Positions 43,419-52,629 of a stretch of DNA of 64,000 nucleotides are shown here, piece after piece. Made by a program: the position numbers and the translations under genes. The stretch spans positions 1-64,000 of the forward strand of contig NZ_FOCO01000009.1 in NCBI RefSeq assembly GCF_900110135.1. The letters are read 5' to 3'. This DNA is from Pseudorhodobacter antarcticus. Lineage in GTDB: Bacteria; Pseudomonadota; Alphaproteobacteria; Rhodobacterales; Rhodobacteraceae. Numbering within the stretch: the first letter of the stretch is position 1; every line of letters begins with the position of its first letter. The notes under the pieces are model-generated. The model saw only the letters and a program-made list of their open reading frames with translations, made no database searches and was not told the DNA's origin.

Positions 43419-44495
43419 ATGCCTGAAATCCGTGCCGAAATGCGGCTGCCCACGCAACAGCTGCGCGATGATTTGCCGTTTTTCACGGGCGTGTTGGGGA
43501 TGCGGTTGGATATGATTTATCCGGCGGATGACCCGGAGGTGGCGGTGCTGTCCGGGCATGGCCTGCGGTTGCGCATCCAAAAGGGCGCGGTTGAAGCGCC
43601 GGGCACAATCCGCATTTTGACGGATGATGTGGGGGCGTTTCCTGCGCGCAGGCTGACAGCACCGAATGGAACGCGGGTAGAGATTGAGGCGTTGAACCCA
43701 CCTTTGGTCTTGCCCGCCACCGATCATGCGTTTGTTGTGCGGCGTTTGGCCGATCAAGCGCCTTGGGTGATTGGGCGCGCGGGCATGCAATACCGCGATC
43801 TGGTGCCATCGCGACTGGGTGGGGCGATTATCGCCAGCCATATCCGCATCCCCGATGGTGGCCCGGTGCCCGACATGGTGCATTTTCACAAAGTCGGGTT
43901 CCAGTTGATATTTTGCGTCAAAGGATGGGTGGATGTGGTCTATGAAGATCAGGGTGGCATCTTGCGCCTGCATGCGGGGGATTGTTTTATCCAACCGCCC
44001 GAAATCCGCCACCGCGTGTTGGAGGCGTCTGATGGGATTGAAGTGATCGAAATTGGCGTGCCCGCCGAACATGTCACCGAAATTGACCATGACCTGCGGT
44101 TGCCGACCCCGTATCTGCGCCCGGATCGCGAATGGCAGGGCCAGCGGTTTGTGCATAACAAAGGCGCAAATGCCGCGTTCCACCCTTTCCGCATTCCGGG
44201 GTTTGAGGCGCGCGATACCACCATCAACGCAGGCACCAAAGGCGTGGCAAGCGTCATGGTCGTCCGCCCCACAGGGCCAGCCCCCGCCACGAAACACGAC
44301 ACCGATATTTTGTTCACCTATGTGATGTCAGGCCAGATGACACTGACAGGCGCGGGCAAGCCCTCCTACCGACTAACCATGGGCGATGCCTTTGTCGTCC
44401 CGCCTGGCATGGCCACGCAATACATCGACACCACTCCCGACTTGCAATTGCTAGAGGTTACGCTGCCCGGTGATTTCACCACAACGGTCCTCTGA
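43419..44495 (+). CDS. Glyoxalase-like plus double-cupin protein
   Basis: 358 residues. The first about 95 resemble one glyoxalase/dioxygenase-type half-domain (LRDDLPFFTGVLGMRLDMIY). Two cupin barrels follow: one around residues 140-215 (MVHFHKVGFQLIFCVKGWVD, GDCFIQPPEIRHRVLEA, where His residues would bind a metal) and one around 275-355 (HDTDILFTYVMSGQMTLT, GDAFVVPPGMATQYID). I do not know its reaction. A second ATG at 43407 also has AGGGG upstream and would add four residues; either start is possible. Divergent from maeB; followed by repeat copy 2 four bases after its stop. Confidence 0.75.
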   Translation: MPEIRAEMRLPTQQLRDDLPFFTGVLGMRLDMIYPADDPEVAVLSGHGLRLRIQKGAVEAPGTIRILTDDVGAFPARRLTAPNGTRVEIEALNPPLVLPATDHAFVVRRLADQAPWVIGRAGMQYRDLVPSRLGGAIIASHIRIPDGGPVPDMVHFHKVGFQLIFCVKGWVDVVYEDQGGILRLHAGDCFIQPPEIRHRVLEASDGIEVIEIGVPAEHVTEIDHDLRLPTPYLRPDREWQGQRFVHNKGANAAFHPFRIPGFEARDTTINAGTKGVASVMVVRPTGPAPATKHDTDILFTYVMSGQMTLTGAGKPSYRLTMGDAFVVPPGMATQYIDTTPDLQLLEVTLPGDFTTTVL

Positions 44496-44499
44496 CCCA

Positions 44500-44550
44500 T
44501 TCGGCTTGGTCCAAATACCTCACGGGGGTCCGGGGGTGTGAAACCCCCGG
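44500..44550 (+). repeat. Downstream-of-stop repeat, copy 2 (core plus GC hairpin)
   Basis: Core TTCGGCTTGGTCCAAATACC (44500-44519, plus one T) followed by CACGGGGGT, then a hairpin CCGGGGGT (44530-44537)/ACCCCCGG (44543-44550). It begins 4 bp after the cupin gene stop. The same architecture occurs after argD, and the core is identical after the response-regulator gene. Probably a 3'-end or termination element. Confidence 0.8.
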
Positions 44551-44633
44551 CGCGTGCCCCATACGTCACCGCTTGAAACTTGCGCGCCCCGGATCCAGAC
44601 TGCCCGAAAACCAACCCCAAACCGGAGGCTGAT

Positions 44634-45035
44634 ATGTCCTTGCTCGATACCGCCAAAGCTGTGCGTGAAAACGCCTATGCCCCTTATTCCCGTTTCAAAG
44701 TGGGGGCGGCCCTGCGCAGCACGAATGACAAGGTCTATGTTGGCGTGAACGCCGAAAATGTGGCCTATCCCGAAGGGACCTGTGCCGAGGCGGCGGCGAT
44801 TGCGGCGATGTGCGCGGGTGGGGATTATGCAATTGCCGAATTGGTGGTTTATTCCGACAGCCCGACACCCGTCACCCCCTGCGGCGGGTGCCGCCAAAAA
44901 ATCGCGGAATTTGCGGGGCCGGAGGTGGTGGTGACAATGGTGACAAAGGGGGGTGTTTCGGCGTCTGTCACGGTCGCAGATTTGCTGCCGGGGGCGTTTA
45001 GCATGACCCATATGGCCAATGTCGATGGCAAGTGA
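44634..45035 (+). CDS. cdd: Cytidine deaminase
   Basis: 133 residues, tetrameric-type cytidine deaminase converting cytidine/deoxycytidine to uridine/deoxyuridine. N-terminal AYAPYSRFKVGAAL, zinc ligand Cys with catalytic Glu in GTCAEAAAIAAM, and two further zinc cysteines in TPCGGCRQKIAEF. CGGAGG precedes ATG 44634. It starts the salvage operon; the next start lies inside its 3' end. Confidence 0.97.
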   Translation: MSLLDTAKAVRENAYAPYSRFKVGAALRSTNDKVYVGVNAENVAYPEGTCAEAAAIAAMCAGGDYAIAELVVYSDSPTPVTPCGGCRQKIAEFAGPEVVVTMVTKGGVSASVTVADLLPGAFSMTHMANVDGK

Positions 45036-46344
45036 ATTTGAGGCCCGCGGCATTATCGCGGGCCTGCGTGCCGGGTTGTCGCCTGCGCCGGGGGCGCTGG
45101 ATTGGTTCGCGCGGGGCTTGGCATCGGGTGAGGTGACGGATGCGCAGGCGGGTGCGTTTGCTATGGCGATTTGTCTGCGGGGGCTGGATGCGGATGGGCG
45201 CGTTGCCTTGACCCGTTCGATGCAAACCAGCGGGATGCAGATGGAATGGGATTTGCCCGGCCCGGTTCTGGACAAACATTCCACCGGGGGGATTGGTGAT
45301 TGTGTGTCGCTGTTGCTCGCGCCCGCGCTGGCGGCCTGCGGGGCTTATGTGCCGATGATTTCGGGGCGCGGCCTTGGGCATACGGGCGGCACGCTGGACA
45401 AGCTGGAGGCGATACCGGGGCTGCGGGTTGATCTTACGCCCGATGATTTGCGCGCGCAGTTGGTGCAGGGGCGTTGTGCGATTGTCGCGGCATCGGCCGA
45501 TATTGCCCCGGCCGATCGCCGTCTTTACGCCATTCGCGATGTCACGGCCACGGTGGACAGCGTGGATTTGATCACCGCAAGCATCCTGTCGAAAAAGCTG
45601 GCAGCGGGGTTGGAGGGGTTGGTCCTGGACGTCAAATGCGGGTCTGGCGCGTTTATGAAGACGGAGGCCGAGGCGCGGGTTTTGGCGCAAGCCTTGGTGC
45701 GTACCGCGCAAGGGGCGGGCTGCATGACGACCGCGCTGATCACCGATATGTCGCAACCGCTGGCAAGTGCGGCGGGCAATGCGTTGGAGGTGATCGCGGT
45801 GATGGGAACCCTGACAGGCCACGCGATTGACCCCGATTTGTGGGATTTGACCGTGGCGCTGGGGGGGGAGGCGTTGGCGCTGGGCGGGCTGGCCGCCGAT
45901 GCCGCCAAGGGGGCCGCGCGGGTGGAGGAGGCGTTGGAATCCGGGGCCGCCGCTGAGTATTTTGGCCGGATGATTGCGGCGCAAGGGGGGCCTGCGGATT
46001 TCGTTGACCGTTGGCCCGACCGTTTGCCTGCCGCCCCGGTGATGGTGGAATTTTGCGCGCCGCGCGCAGGCTTTGTGATGTCGATTGACACCCAAGCGGT
46101 GGGCGAGGCGGTGGTGCATCTGGGCGGTGGCCGCTTGCGCGAGGGCGCGCGGATTAACCCATCGGTGGGCTTTGCCGAGTTGATGGGGTTGGGCGAGGCG
46201 GTGGAGGCGGGCGAGCCGTTGGCGATGGTCCATGCCGCAAGCCTTGGTGCGGCAGAGGCGGCGTTGGCGCGTTTGGCGCAGGCGTACCGGATTGGCGATG
46301 TGGCCCCCGACACCCTGCCTTTGATCATTGGAAAAGTAACATGA
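45019..46344 (+). CDS. deoA: Thymidine phosphorylase
   Basis: 441 residues. Splits thymidine with phosphate to thymine and deoxyribose 1-phosphate. Active-site stretches [41 protein letters not shown] and [20 protein letters not shown] are present. It overlaps cdd by 17 bp if ATG 45019 is used, or by 11 bp with ATG 45025; both are plausible. Its stop overlaps the deoB start as ATGA. Confidence 0.96.
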   Translation: MSMASEFEARGIIAGLRAGLSPAPGALDWFARGLASGEVTDAQAGAFAMAICLRGLDADGRVALTRSMQTSGMQMEWDLPGPVLDKHSTGGIGDCVSLLLAPALAACGAYVPMISGRGLGHTGGTLDKLEAIPGLRVDLTPDDLRAQLVQGRCAIVAASADIAPADRRLYAIRDVTATVDSVDLITASILSKKLAAGLEGLVLDVKCGSGAFMKTEAEARVLAQALVRTAQGAGCMTTALITDMSQPLASAAGNALEVIAVMGTLTGHAIDPDLWDLTVALGGEALALGGLAADAAKGAARVEEALESGAAAEYFGRMIAAQGGPADFVDRWPDRLPAAPVMVEFCAPRAGFVMSIDTQAVGEAVVHLGGGRLREGARINPSVGFAELMGLGEAVEAGEPLAMVHAASLGAAEAALARLAQAYRIGDVAPDTLPLIIGKVT

Positions 46345-47537
46345 ACAAACGCGCGTTTTTGGTGGTGATGGATTCGGTGGGCATTGGCGGCGCGCCGGAT
46401 GCTGCCGATTTTGGCGATGCGGGGGCCAACACGCTGGGGCATATCGCGCAGGCCTGTGCGGCGGGTTTGGCCGATGTGGGGCGCGCGGGGCTGTTGCAGG
46501 TGCCGCATTTGATGGGGTTGGGGCTGGGCCAAGCGATGGAATTGGCCGATGCCGGGGCCAGTTTTGATGCGGTCACGCCTGCGGGCCGTTGGGGGGCGGC
46601 CACGGAAGTGTCGCGCGGCAAGGACACGCCATCGGGGCATTGGGAATTGGCGGGGGTGCCTGTGCCGTGGGAGTGGTCGTATTTCCCCGACACCACGCCT
46701 GCGTTTCCGCCCGATCTGGTGGCCGAAGTGTGCCGCTTGGCGGGGACGGACGGGATTTTGGGCAATTGCCACGCGTCCGGCGTGCCGATCATCACCGCGC
46801 ATTGCGAGGCGCATCTGCGCACGGGGTGGCCGATTTGCTATACCTCCGCCGACAGCGTGTTCCAGATCGCAGCGCATGAGGAGGCGTTTGGGCTGGAGCG
46901 GTTGATCGCGCTGTGCGAAGCGTTGGCCCCCTATTTGCACGCGCGCAAAGTGGGGCGGGTGATTGCGCGGCCCTTTACCGGGGTTTGTGGCGATTTCAAG
47001 CGCACGGCGAACCGGCGCGATTTTGCGATGGACCCGCCGGGGCCAACGCTGCTGGATTGGGTGCAAGATGCGGGGCGCGCCACCCATGCGGTGGGGAAAA
47101 TTGGCGATATTTTTTCGGGGCGCGGGATTGGAACGCTGCACAAAGGCAAGTCGGATGCCGATTTGTTTGAGGTGTTGCTGGGGTTGCAAGACAGTGCCGA
47201 GGAGGGATCGCTGACATTCGCGAATTTTGTGGAATTTGACAGCCTTTATGGCCACCCGCGCGATGTGGCGGGATATGCGCGCGCGCTGGAATGGTTTGAT
47301 GCGCGCGTGGCTGTGTTTTTGGCAGGTATGCGGCCCGGTGATTTGGCGATTTTCACCGCCGATCATGGCAATGACCCGACGTGGCGCGGGACCGAGCATA
47401 CGCGCGAACGGGTGCCTGTGCTCTGCGCAGGCGTGGGTGCGGGGGCGATTGGGCATTGTGCCTTTGTCGATGTGGCGGCAAGTGTTGCCGCGCATTTGGG
47501 GGTTACGGCCCATGGACCCGGAAGGTCGTTTTTATGA
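46341..47537 (+). CDS. deoB: Phosphopentomutase
   Basis: 398 residues, alkaline phosphatase-fold mutase interconverting ribose or deoxyribose 1- and 5-phosphates, the step after DeoA. Manganese-site segments [78 protein letters not shown] are all recognisable. Coupled by overlap to deoA upstream and to the deaminase gene downstream. Confidence 0.97.
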   Translation: MNKRAFLVVMDSVGIGGAPDAADFGDAGANTLGHIAQACAAGLADVGRAGLLQVPHLMGLGLGQAMELADAGASFDAVTPAGRWGAATEVSRGKDTPSGHWELAGVPVPWEWSYFPDTTPAFPPDLVAEVCRLAGTDGILGNCHASGVPIITAHCEAHLRTGWPICYTSADSVFQIAAHEEAFGLERLIALCEALAPYLHARKVGRVIARPFTGVCGDFKRTANRRDFAMDPPGPTLLDWVQDAGRATHAVGKIGDIFSGRGIGTLHKGKSDADLFEVLLGLQDSAEEGSLTFANFVEFDSLYGHPRDVAGYARALEWFDARVAVFLAGMRPGDLAIFTADHGNDPTWRGTEHTRERVPVLCAGVGAGAIGHCAFVDVAASVAAHLGVTAHGPGRSFL

Positions 47538-48535
47538 GCTATGTGTCGCGCGCCAATCCGGCAAAGTTGGAATTGCACCACCATTTGGAAGGGGCCGCAC
47601 CGCCTGCGTTCATTCGCGGGTTGGCGAAAGAAAAGCATATGGATATCAGCGGGATATTCGATGCGCAGGGGGCGTATAAATACGTCGATTTCTGGGATTT
47701 TCTGAAAGTGTATGAGGCGGCAACATCGACGCTGCAAAGCCCTGAGGATTACGCGCGCCTGACGCGGGCGGTGTTGGAAGAAAGCGCCAAATCGGGCGTG
47801 ATTTATTGCGAGACGTTTTTAAGCCCCGATTTTTGCGGGGGGCGTGATGTTGGCGCGTGGCGCGAATACCTGCTGGCAATGCGTGAGGCGGCGGAGGCGG
47901 CGGAGCGCGATATGGGGATTACCTTGCGCGGCATTGTGACCGCCATTCGGCATTTTGGCCCCGATAAGGCGCGGCAAACAGCGGTTTGCGCTGCGGAAAC
48001 GGTGGGGGATTTTATCGTTGGTTTTGGGTTGGCGGGGGATGAGACATCGGGCGCGCCTGCCGATTTCAAATGGTCGTTTGATTGCGCGCGTGAGGCGGGG
48101 CTGCATTTGACGGCGCATGCGGGCGAATGGGGCGGGCCGGAAAGTGTGCGGGCGGTGTTGGCCGATTTGGGCGTGTCGCGGGTGGGCCACGGCGTGCGCG
48201 CGATTGAGGATTTGGCGCTGGTGGACCAATTGGCCGAACAAGGCGTGGTGTTGGAGGTGTGTCCGGGGTCGAACGTGGCGCTGGGCGTGTACCCCAGTTT
48301 GCGCAAGCATCCGATTGGGGAATTGTACCGGCGCGGGGTGAAAGTGACCATTTCCACCGATGACCCGCCGTTTTTCCACACCACCATGCAGGCGGAATAT
48401 GCCGGATTGCACGCAGCGTTCGATTGGGATGACGGGGTTTTTGCCGAAATCACCCAGACCGCGCTTGACGCGGCGTTTTGTGACGCGGATACCAAAACAA
48501 AGCTGCGCAAACGATTGGAGACCGCCCATGACTGA
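47534..48535 (+). CDS. add: Adenosine deaminase
   Basis: 333 residues, TIM-barrel amidohydrolase converting adenosine/deoxyadenosine to inosine/deoxyinosine. Metal ligands in [16 protein letters not shown], catalytic region [14 protein letters not shown], and the acidic [12 protein letters not shown] near residue 273. ATG 47534 overlaps the deoB stop as ATGA, and its stop overlaps the upp start by eight bases. Adenine deaminase of the same fold is an alternative, but the salvage operon favours nucleoside use. Confidence 0.93.
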   Translation: MSYVSRANPAKLELHHHLEGAAPPAFIRGLAKEKHMDISGIFDAQGAYKYVDFWDFLKVYEAATSTLQSPEDYARLTRAVLEESAKSGVIYCETFLSPDFCGGRDVGAWREYLLAMREAAEAAERDMGITLRGIVTAIRHFGPDKARQTAVCAAETVGDFIVGFGLAGDETSGAPADFKWSFDCAREAGLHLTAHAGEWGGPESVRAVLADLGVSRVGHGVRAIEDLALVDQLAEQGVVLEVCPGSNVALGVYPSLRKHPIGELYRRGVKVTISTDDPPFFHTTMQAEYAGLHAAFDWDDGVFAEITQTALDAAFCDADTKTKLRKRLETAHD

Positions 48536-49160
48536 CCATTTGACCATCGTGAACCACCCTTTGGTGCAGCACAAATTGTCTTTGATGCGCGACAAGGACA
48601 CATCGACCAGCAGCTTTCGGCGGCTGCTGCGAGAGATCAGTTTGCTGTTGGCCTATGAGGTGACGCGCAATTTGGCGATGACCACGCGGCGGATTGAAAC
48701 ACCGATGGAGCCGATGGATGCGCCGGTGCTGGAGGGTAAAAAGCTGGCGCTGATATCAATTTTGCGGGCGGGCAATGGGTTGATGGACGGGATTTTGGAA
48801 TTGATCCCGGCGGCGCGGGTGGGGTTTGTGGGGCTGTACCGCGATCCCGAAACGCTGCAACCCGTGCAATATTATTGCAAAGTGCCGGACGCGCTGGACA
48901 GCCGGATGACGATTGTGGTGGACCCGATGCTGGCTACGGGCAATTCATCAGTGGCGGCGATTGACCTGCTAAAGGCGCAAGGGGCCACTAATATTCGGTT
49001 TTTGTGCTTGCTGGCAGCCCCCGAAGGTGTGGCCCGGATGAAGGCCGCGCATCCCGATGTGCCGATTGTCACGGCCAGTTTGGACAGCCATTTGAATGAC
49101 CATGGATATATTGTTCCGGGGCTAGGGGATGCGGGTGACCGCATGTTTGGTACAAAATAG
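48528..49160 (+). CDS. upp: Uracil phosphoribosyltransferase
   Basis: 210 residues. Makes UMP from uracil and PRPP. The PRPP-binding loop is [15 protein letters not shown]-terminal [20 protein letters not shown] and C-terminal [22 protein letters not shown] are family-typical. ATG 48528 lies inside the 3' end of add. Last gene of the cdd-deoA-deoB-add-upp operon, which turns nucleosides into bases, sugar phosphates and UMP. Confidence 0.98.
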   Translation: MTDHLTIVNHPLVQHKLSLMRDKDTSTSSFRRLLREISLLLAYEVTRNLAMTTRRIETPMEPMDAPVLEGKKLALISILRAGNGLMDGILELIPAARVGFVGLYRDPETLQPVQYYCKVPDALDSRMTIVVDPMLATGNSSVAAIDLLKAQGATNIRFLCLLAAPEGVARMKAAHPDVPIVTASLDSHLNDHGYIVPGLGDAGDRMFGTK

Positions 49161-49229
49161 CGGCCTTTTGGCCTTTACTCGCGTGCAAACCTTGACCATT
49201 ATCGACCCGATACGACCTTGGGGGTAGTT

Positions 49230-50426
49230 ATGTTCAAAGTGTTTGCCGTTGCGGCTTTGGTGGCACTTGCTACTGTATCTGCCGCGTCCGCCCAATCCAT
49301 GGCCGGGCCTGCCGAAAATCCGCCATCCAGCTTCAAAGGCTCGCAATATGTTGACAGCCGGGGGTGCGTGTTTTTGCGCGCAGGTATCGGTGGGCGCGTC
49401 AGCTGGGTCCCGAGAATTTCGCGTGATCGCAAAGCATTGTGCGGGCCGTCGCCAGCATCTGCCGCGCGTGAAGTGGCCGCAGCTGTTGCGGCACCCGTGG
49501 TTGCCGCACCCGTGCCGCGCCAAGCCCCGCGTGAGGCAGTTGGCGCGCCAATGCGCACCATCGCCAGTCAGTTGCCGCGCGCTACAGCGCCCGTTTCGCG
49601 CGTGCAGGCCCCACAGCGCGCCGCCACGCGGGTTGATATTCCTCTGCCAAACGCCGTACAGCGCCGCAAGGGTTGCCCCGCATCGTCGCCTTATGGTGCG
49701 CCGGTGACGCTGGCGGATGGTCGGCGGTCGCTGATGTGTTCGTCGAACCCGAATTTCAATGTACAGGCCGCGCTGAATGCTTTGCAGGCGCAGCGCAATG
49801 TACCATTGGCCCGATCGGCAACCCAAGCCTATGCGCCGCAGATTGCCAGTGGCAATGACGGTTACACCCCGCGCCGCCCTGCGTTTGGCGTTCGTGGTGG
49901 GGTGCCGCAGGGCGTGAATGCGCCGCGCGTCACAGCACCGACATATGCCCCAACGGCCGCGAATGATGGATATACGCTGCGTCGTCCAAGCGCCGCAGCC
50001 GCGCCAGTTGTCCCAAAAGGCTACATCAAAGCGTGGAAAGATGATCGTCTGAACCCCAATCGCGGGATTGGTACGCGCTGGGGCGAGGCGCAGCAGGACC
50101 AAGTATGGACCCGCGATGTTCCCGCGCAATTGACCGCTGACCAACCAGTGAAACGCCGGGTATATGCGACATCTGCCAGCAATGCGCCGCAGCGTGCGCG
50201 CGGTGGGTATTATGTGCAGGTCGGCACCTTTGGTGAGGCGGGCAACGCGGCCCGCAGTGTGGGCCGTTTGCAAGGCATGGGCCTGCCAGTGACGAAATCG
50301 CGGATCACCAACAAAGGCCGCGCGATGCAAATCGTAATGGCCGGACCGTTTGGGGATGCTGGCAGTGCGCAGGCGGCCTTGTCGCAGGCGCGGCGGTCCG
50401 GGTTCGGGGATGCGTTTATCCGTTAA
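49230..50426 (+). CDS. Secreted SPOR-domain protein
   Basis: 398 residues. Signal peptide at the N-terminus (MFKVFAVAALVALATVSAASA|QS). A small Cys-containing region follows (SRGCVFLRAGIGGRVSWVPR), then a long Ala/Pro/Arg-rich low-complexity stretch (about 80-290) containing two copies of NDGYTxRRP. The C-terminal 70 residues form a SPOR domain (GGYYVQVGTFGEAGNAARSV to AQAALSQARRSGFGDAFIR) that binds denuded septal peptidoglycan. Expected in the periplasm at the division site. ATG 49230; the leader upstream holds a GGGGG ribosome-site-like run. Confidence 0.9.
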   Translation: MFKVFAVAALVALATVSAASAQSMAGPAENPPSSFKGSQYVDSRGCVFLRAGIGGRVSWVPRISRDRKALCGPSPASAAREVAAAVAAPVVAAPVPRQAPREAVGAPMRTIASQLPRATAPVSRVQAPQRAATRVDIPLPNAVQRRKGCPASSPYGAPVTLADGRRSLMCSSNPNFNVQAALNALQAQRNVPLARSATQAYAPQIASGNDGYTPRRPAFGVRGGVPQGVNAPRVTAPTYAPTAANDGYTLRRPSAAAAPVVPKGYIKAWKDDRLNPNRGIGTRWGEAQQDQVWTRDVPAQLTADQPVKRRVYATSASNAPQRARGGYYVQVGTFGEAGNAARSVGRLQGMGLPVTKSRITNKGRAMQIVMAGPFGDAGSAQAALSQARRSGFGDAFIR

Positions 50427-50486
50427 GCATAGGCTCCACGCCCCCGCGTTGGGGGTTTGGCAAGAAGTCGGGCAGAACAAACCTTA

Positions 50487-50517
50487 CCCCCTTTGGCACT
50501 GTCCAAAGGGGGTTTTT
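50487..50517 (+). terminator. Rho-independent terminator after the SPOR gene
   Basis: CCCCCTTTGG (50487-50496) and CCAAAGGGGG (50503-50512) form a 10-bp stem with loop CACTGT, followed by five T. Confidence 0.95.
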
Positions 50518-50601
50518 CATTTCCGGGGGCTGGCCTGTACAGGGGTTGGTTTTGTCGGTAGGGTTTTCAGAATGGAAATTTAGCGAAAAAGGAGCCGGAT
50601 C

Positions 50602-50715
50602 ATGGCTGCGAAAACCAAAGCGTTGAAAAAAGAGATCAAGCAGCGCACCAGCAAGATTGAGGGCCAGTTGGCCAAGTTGGCGAAGGCGTTGACGAAGTTG
50701 AAAAAGAAGTCTTGA
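50602..50715 (+). CDS. Lysine-rich micropeptide (37 residues)
   Basis: ATG 50602 is preceded by AAGGAG at 8 nt, the best ribosome site in this part of the window. The peptide begins MAAKTKALKKEIKQ and ends LTKLKKKS. It is about one third lysine, with hydrophobic residues spaced every three or four positions (I, L, L, L, L), so a single amphipathic or coiled-coil helix is likely. It sits alone between a strong terminator (50517) and lepA (50793). No family is known to me; it could bind RNA, ribosomes or nucleic acid by charge. Confidence 0.72.
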   Translation: MAAKTKALKKEIKQRTSKIEGQLAKLAKALTKLKKKS

Positions 50716-50792
50716 ACGGGCTTTGGCGGGTGCGGCGGCCTGCGCTGCATCTGTCCTTGACCAATGCGTGATTCCGCATCATATCCACGTCT

Positions 50793-52592
50793 ATGATCGA
50801 CCTTGAACTCATCCGCAACTTCTCCATCGTGGCGCATATCGACCACGGTAAATCCACCCTTGCCGATCGTCTGATCCAGATGACGGGGACGGTGGCTGAA
50901 CGTGATATGAAGGCGCAAATGCTCGATTCAATGGATATTGAGCGGGAGCGGGGGATTACGATCAAAGCCAACTCGGTGCGGATTGAATATCCGGCCAAGG
51001 ATGGCAAACGATATATCCTGAACTTGATCGACACGCCCGGCCATGTGGATTTCGCCTATGAAGTCAGCCGGTCGATGCGGGCGGTGGAGGGATCTTTGTT
51101 GGTAGTCGACGCCAGCCAAGGGGTTGAGGCGCAGACGCTGGCCAACGTGTACCACGCGCTGGATGCGGGGCATGAAATTGTGCCCGTGCTGAACAAAATT
51201 GATTTGCCTGCGGCAGAGCCGGAACGGGTGAAGCAGCAGATTGAAGACGTGATCGGGTTGGATGCGTCCGATGCCGTGATGATTTCCGCCAAATCCGGCA
51301 TTGGGATTCCCGAGGTGCTGGAGGCGATTGTGACCAGGCTGCCTGCGCCCAAAGGCGACCGCAACGCGCCATTGAAGGCGATGTTGGTGGACAGCTGGTA
51401 CGACAGTTATTTGGGCGTGGTCGTGATGATCCGCGTGATCGATGGCGTGGTGCGCAAGGGCGACCGCATCAAGATGATGCAGACCAATGCGGTGTATGGC
51501 GTGGATAAGCTGGCCGTGTTGAAGCCGCAGATGGTGGATATTGCGGAACTGGGGCCGGGCGAGATTGGGATTTGGACCGGGTCCATCAAGCAAGTGCGCG
51601 ACACCCGTGTGGGCGATACGATTACGTCTGAGAAAAAAGGCTGTGAGACACCGCTGCCGGGGTTTAAGCCCGCGCAACCTGTTGTTTTCTGTGGTCTGTT
51701 CCCGGTCGATGCCAATGATTTCGACGATCTGCGCGATGCGATCGAAAAGCTGCAACTGAATGATGCAAGTTTTAGTTCCGAGATGGAAACATCGGCGGCG
51801 CTTGGGTTTGGCTTTCGTTGTGGGTTCTTGGGGCTTTTGCATCTGGAGGTTATTCGCGACCGGTTAGAGCGTGAATATGATCTGGATTTGATCACCACAG
51901 CGCCGTCAGTGGTGTTCCATTTGCACATGAAAGACGGCGAGGTGCGCGATTTGCACAACCCCGCCGACATGCCCGACCTGACGCTGATTGACCATATTGA
52001 CGAGCCGCGTATCAAGGCGACGATTTTGGTCCCGGATGAATATTTGGGCGATGTGTTGAAGCTGTGCCAAGACCGCCGGGGCATCCAGATGGATCTGTCC
52101 TATGCCGGGCCGCGCGCGATGGTGGTATATGATTTGCCGCTGGCCGAGGTGGTTTTTGATTTCTACGACCGGTTGAAATCGGTTTCCAAAGGCTACGCCA
52201 GTTTTGACTATGTGATTTCGGAGTACCGTGAGGACCATCTGGTTAAGATGTCGATTTTGGTCAACGATGAACCGGTTGATGCGCTGTCGATGATGGTGCA
52301 CCGCGACCGTGCCGATATGCGGGGCCGCGCGATGGTCGAAAAGTTGAAAGACCTTATTCCGCGCCACATGTTCAAAATTCCAATCCAAGCGGCGATTGGA
52401 GGGCGGGTGATTGCGCGCGAAACCTTGTCTGCGATGCGCAAGGATGTGACCGCGAAATGTTATGGCGGGGATGCCAGCCGTAAGAAAAAACTGTTGGAAA
52501 AGCAAAAAGCCGGGAAAAAGCGGATGCGCCAGTTTGGCAAAGTCGAAATCCCGCAAGAGGCGTTTATCAGCGCCTTGAAGATGGACAGCTGA
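50793..52592 (+). CDS. lepA: Elongation factor 4 (LepA)
   Basis: 599 residues, ribosome-bound translational GTPase. GTPase motifs: [16 protein letters not shown] (G1), [21 protein letters not shown] (G3, shown in part), NKIDLPAA (G4). The LepA-specific C-terminal domain includes [20 protein letters not shown] and ends [19 protein letters not shown] 50793. A hairpin follows immediately after the stop. Confidence 0.98.
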   Translation: MIDLELIRNFSIVAHIDHGKSTLADRLIQMTGTVAERDMKAQMLDSMDIERERGITIKANSVRIEYPAKDGKRYILNLIDTPGHVDFAYEVSRSMRAVEGSLLVVDASQGVEAQTLANVYHALDAGHEIVPVLNKIDLPAAEPERVKQQIEDVIGLDASDAVMISAKSGIGIPEVLEAIVTRLPAPKGDRNAPLKAMLVDSWYDSYLGVVVMIRVIDGVVRKGDRIKMMQTNAVYGVDKLAVLKPQMVDIAELGPGEIGIWTGSIKQVRDTRVGDTITSEKKGCETPLPGFKPAQPVVFCGLFPVDANDFDDLRDAIEKLQLNDASFSSEMETSAALGFGFRCGFLGLLHLEVIRDRLEREYDLDLITTAPSVVFHLHMKDGEVRDLHNPADMPDLTLIDHIDEPRIKATILVPDEYLGDVLKLCQDRRGIQMDLSYAGPRAMVVYDLPLAEVVFDFYDRLKSVSKGYASFDYVISEYREDHLVKMSILVNDEPVDALSMMVHRDRADMRGRAMVEKLKDLIPRHMFKIPIQAAIGGRVIARETLSAMRKDVTAKCYGGDASRKKKLLEKQKAGKKRMRQFGKVEIPQEAFISALKMDS

Positions 52593-52619
52593 AAGGCGGG
52601 CCGTTTCCAGCCCGCCTTT
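52592..52619. terminator. Hairpin terminator between lepA and the convergent beta-helix gene
   Basis: AAAGGCGGGC (52592-52601) and GCCCGCCTTT (52610-52619) with an 8-nt loop; A and T runs on each side let it serve both convergent genes. Confidence 0.85.
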
Positions 52620-52629
52620 GTGACTTGAT

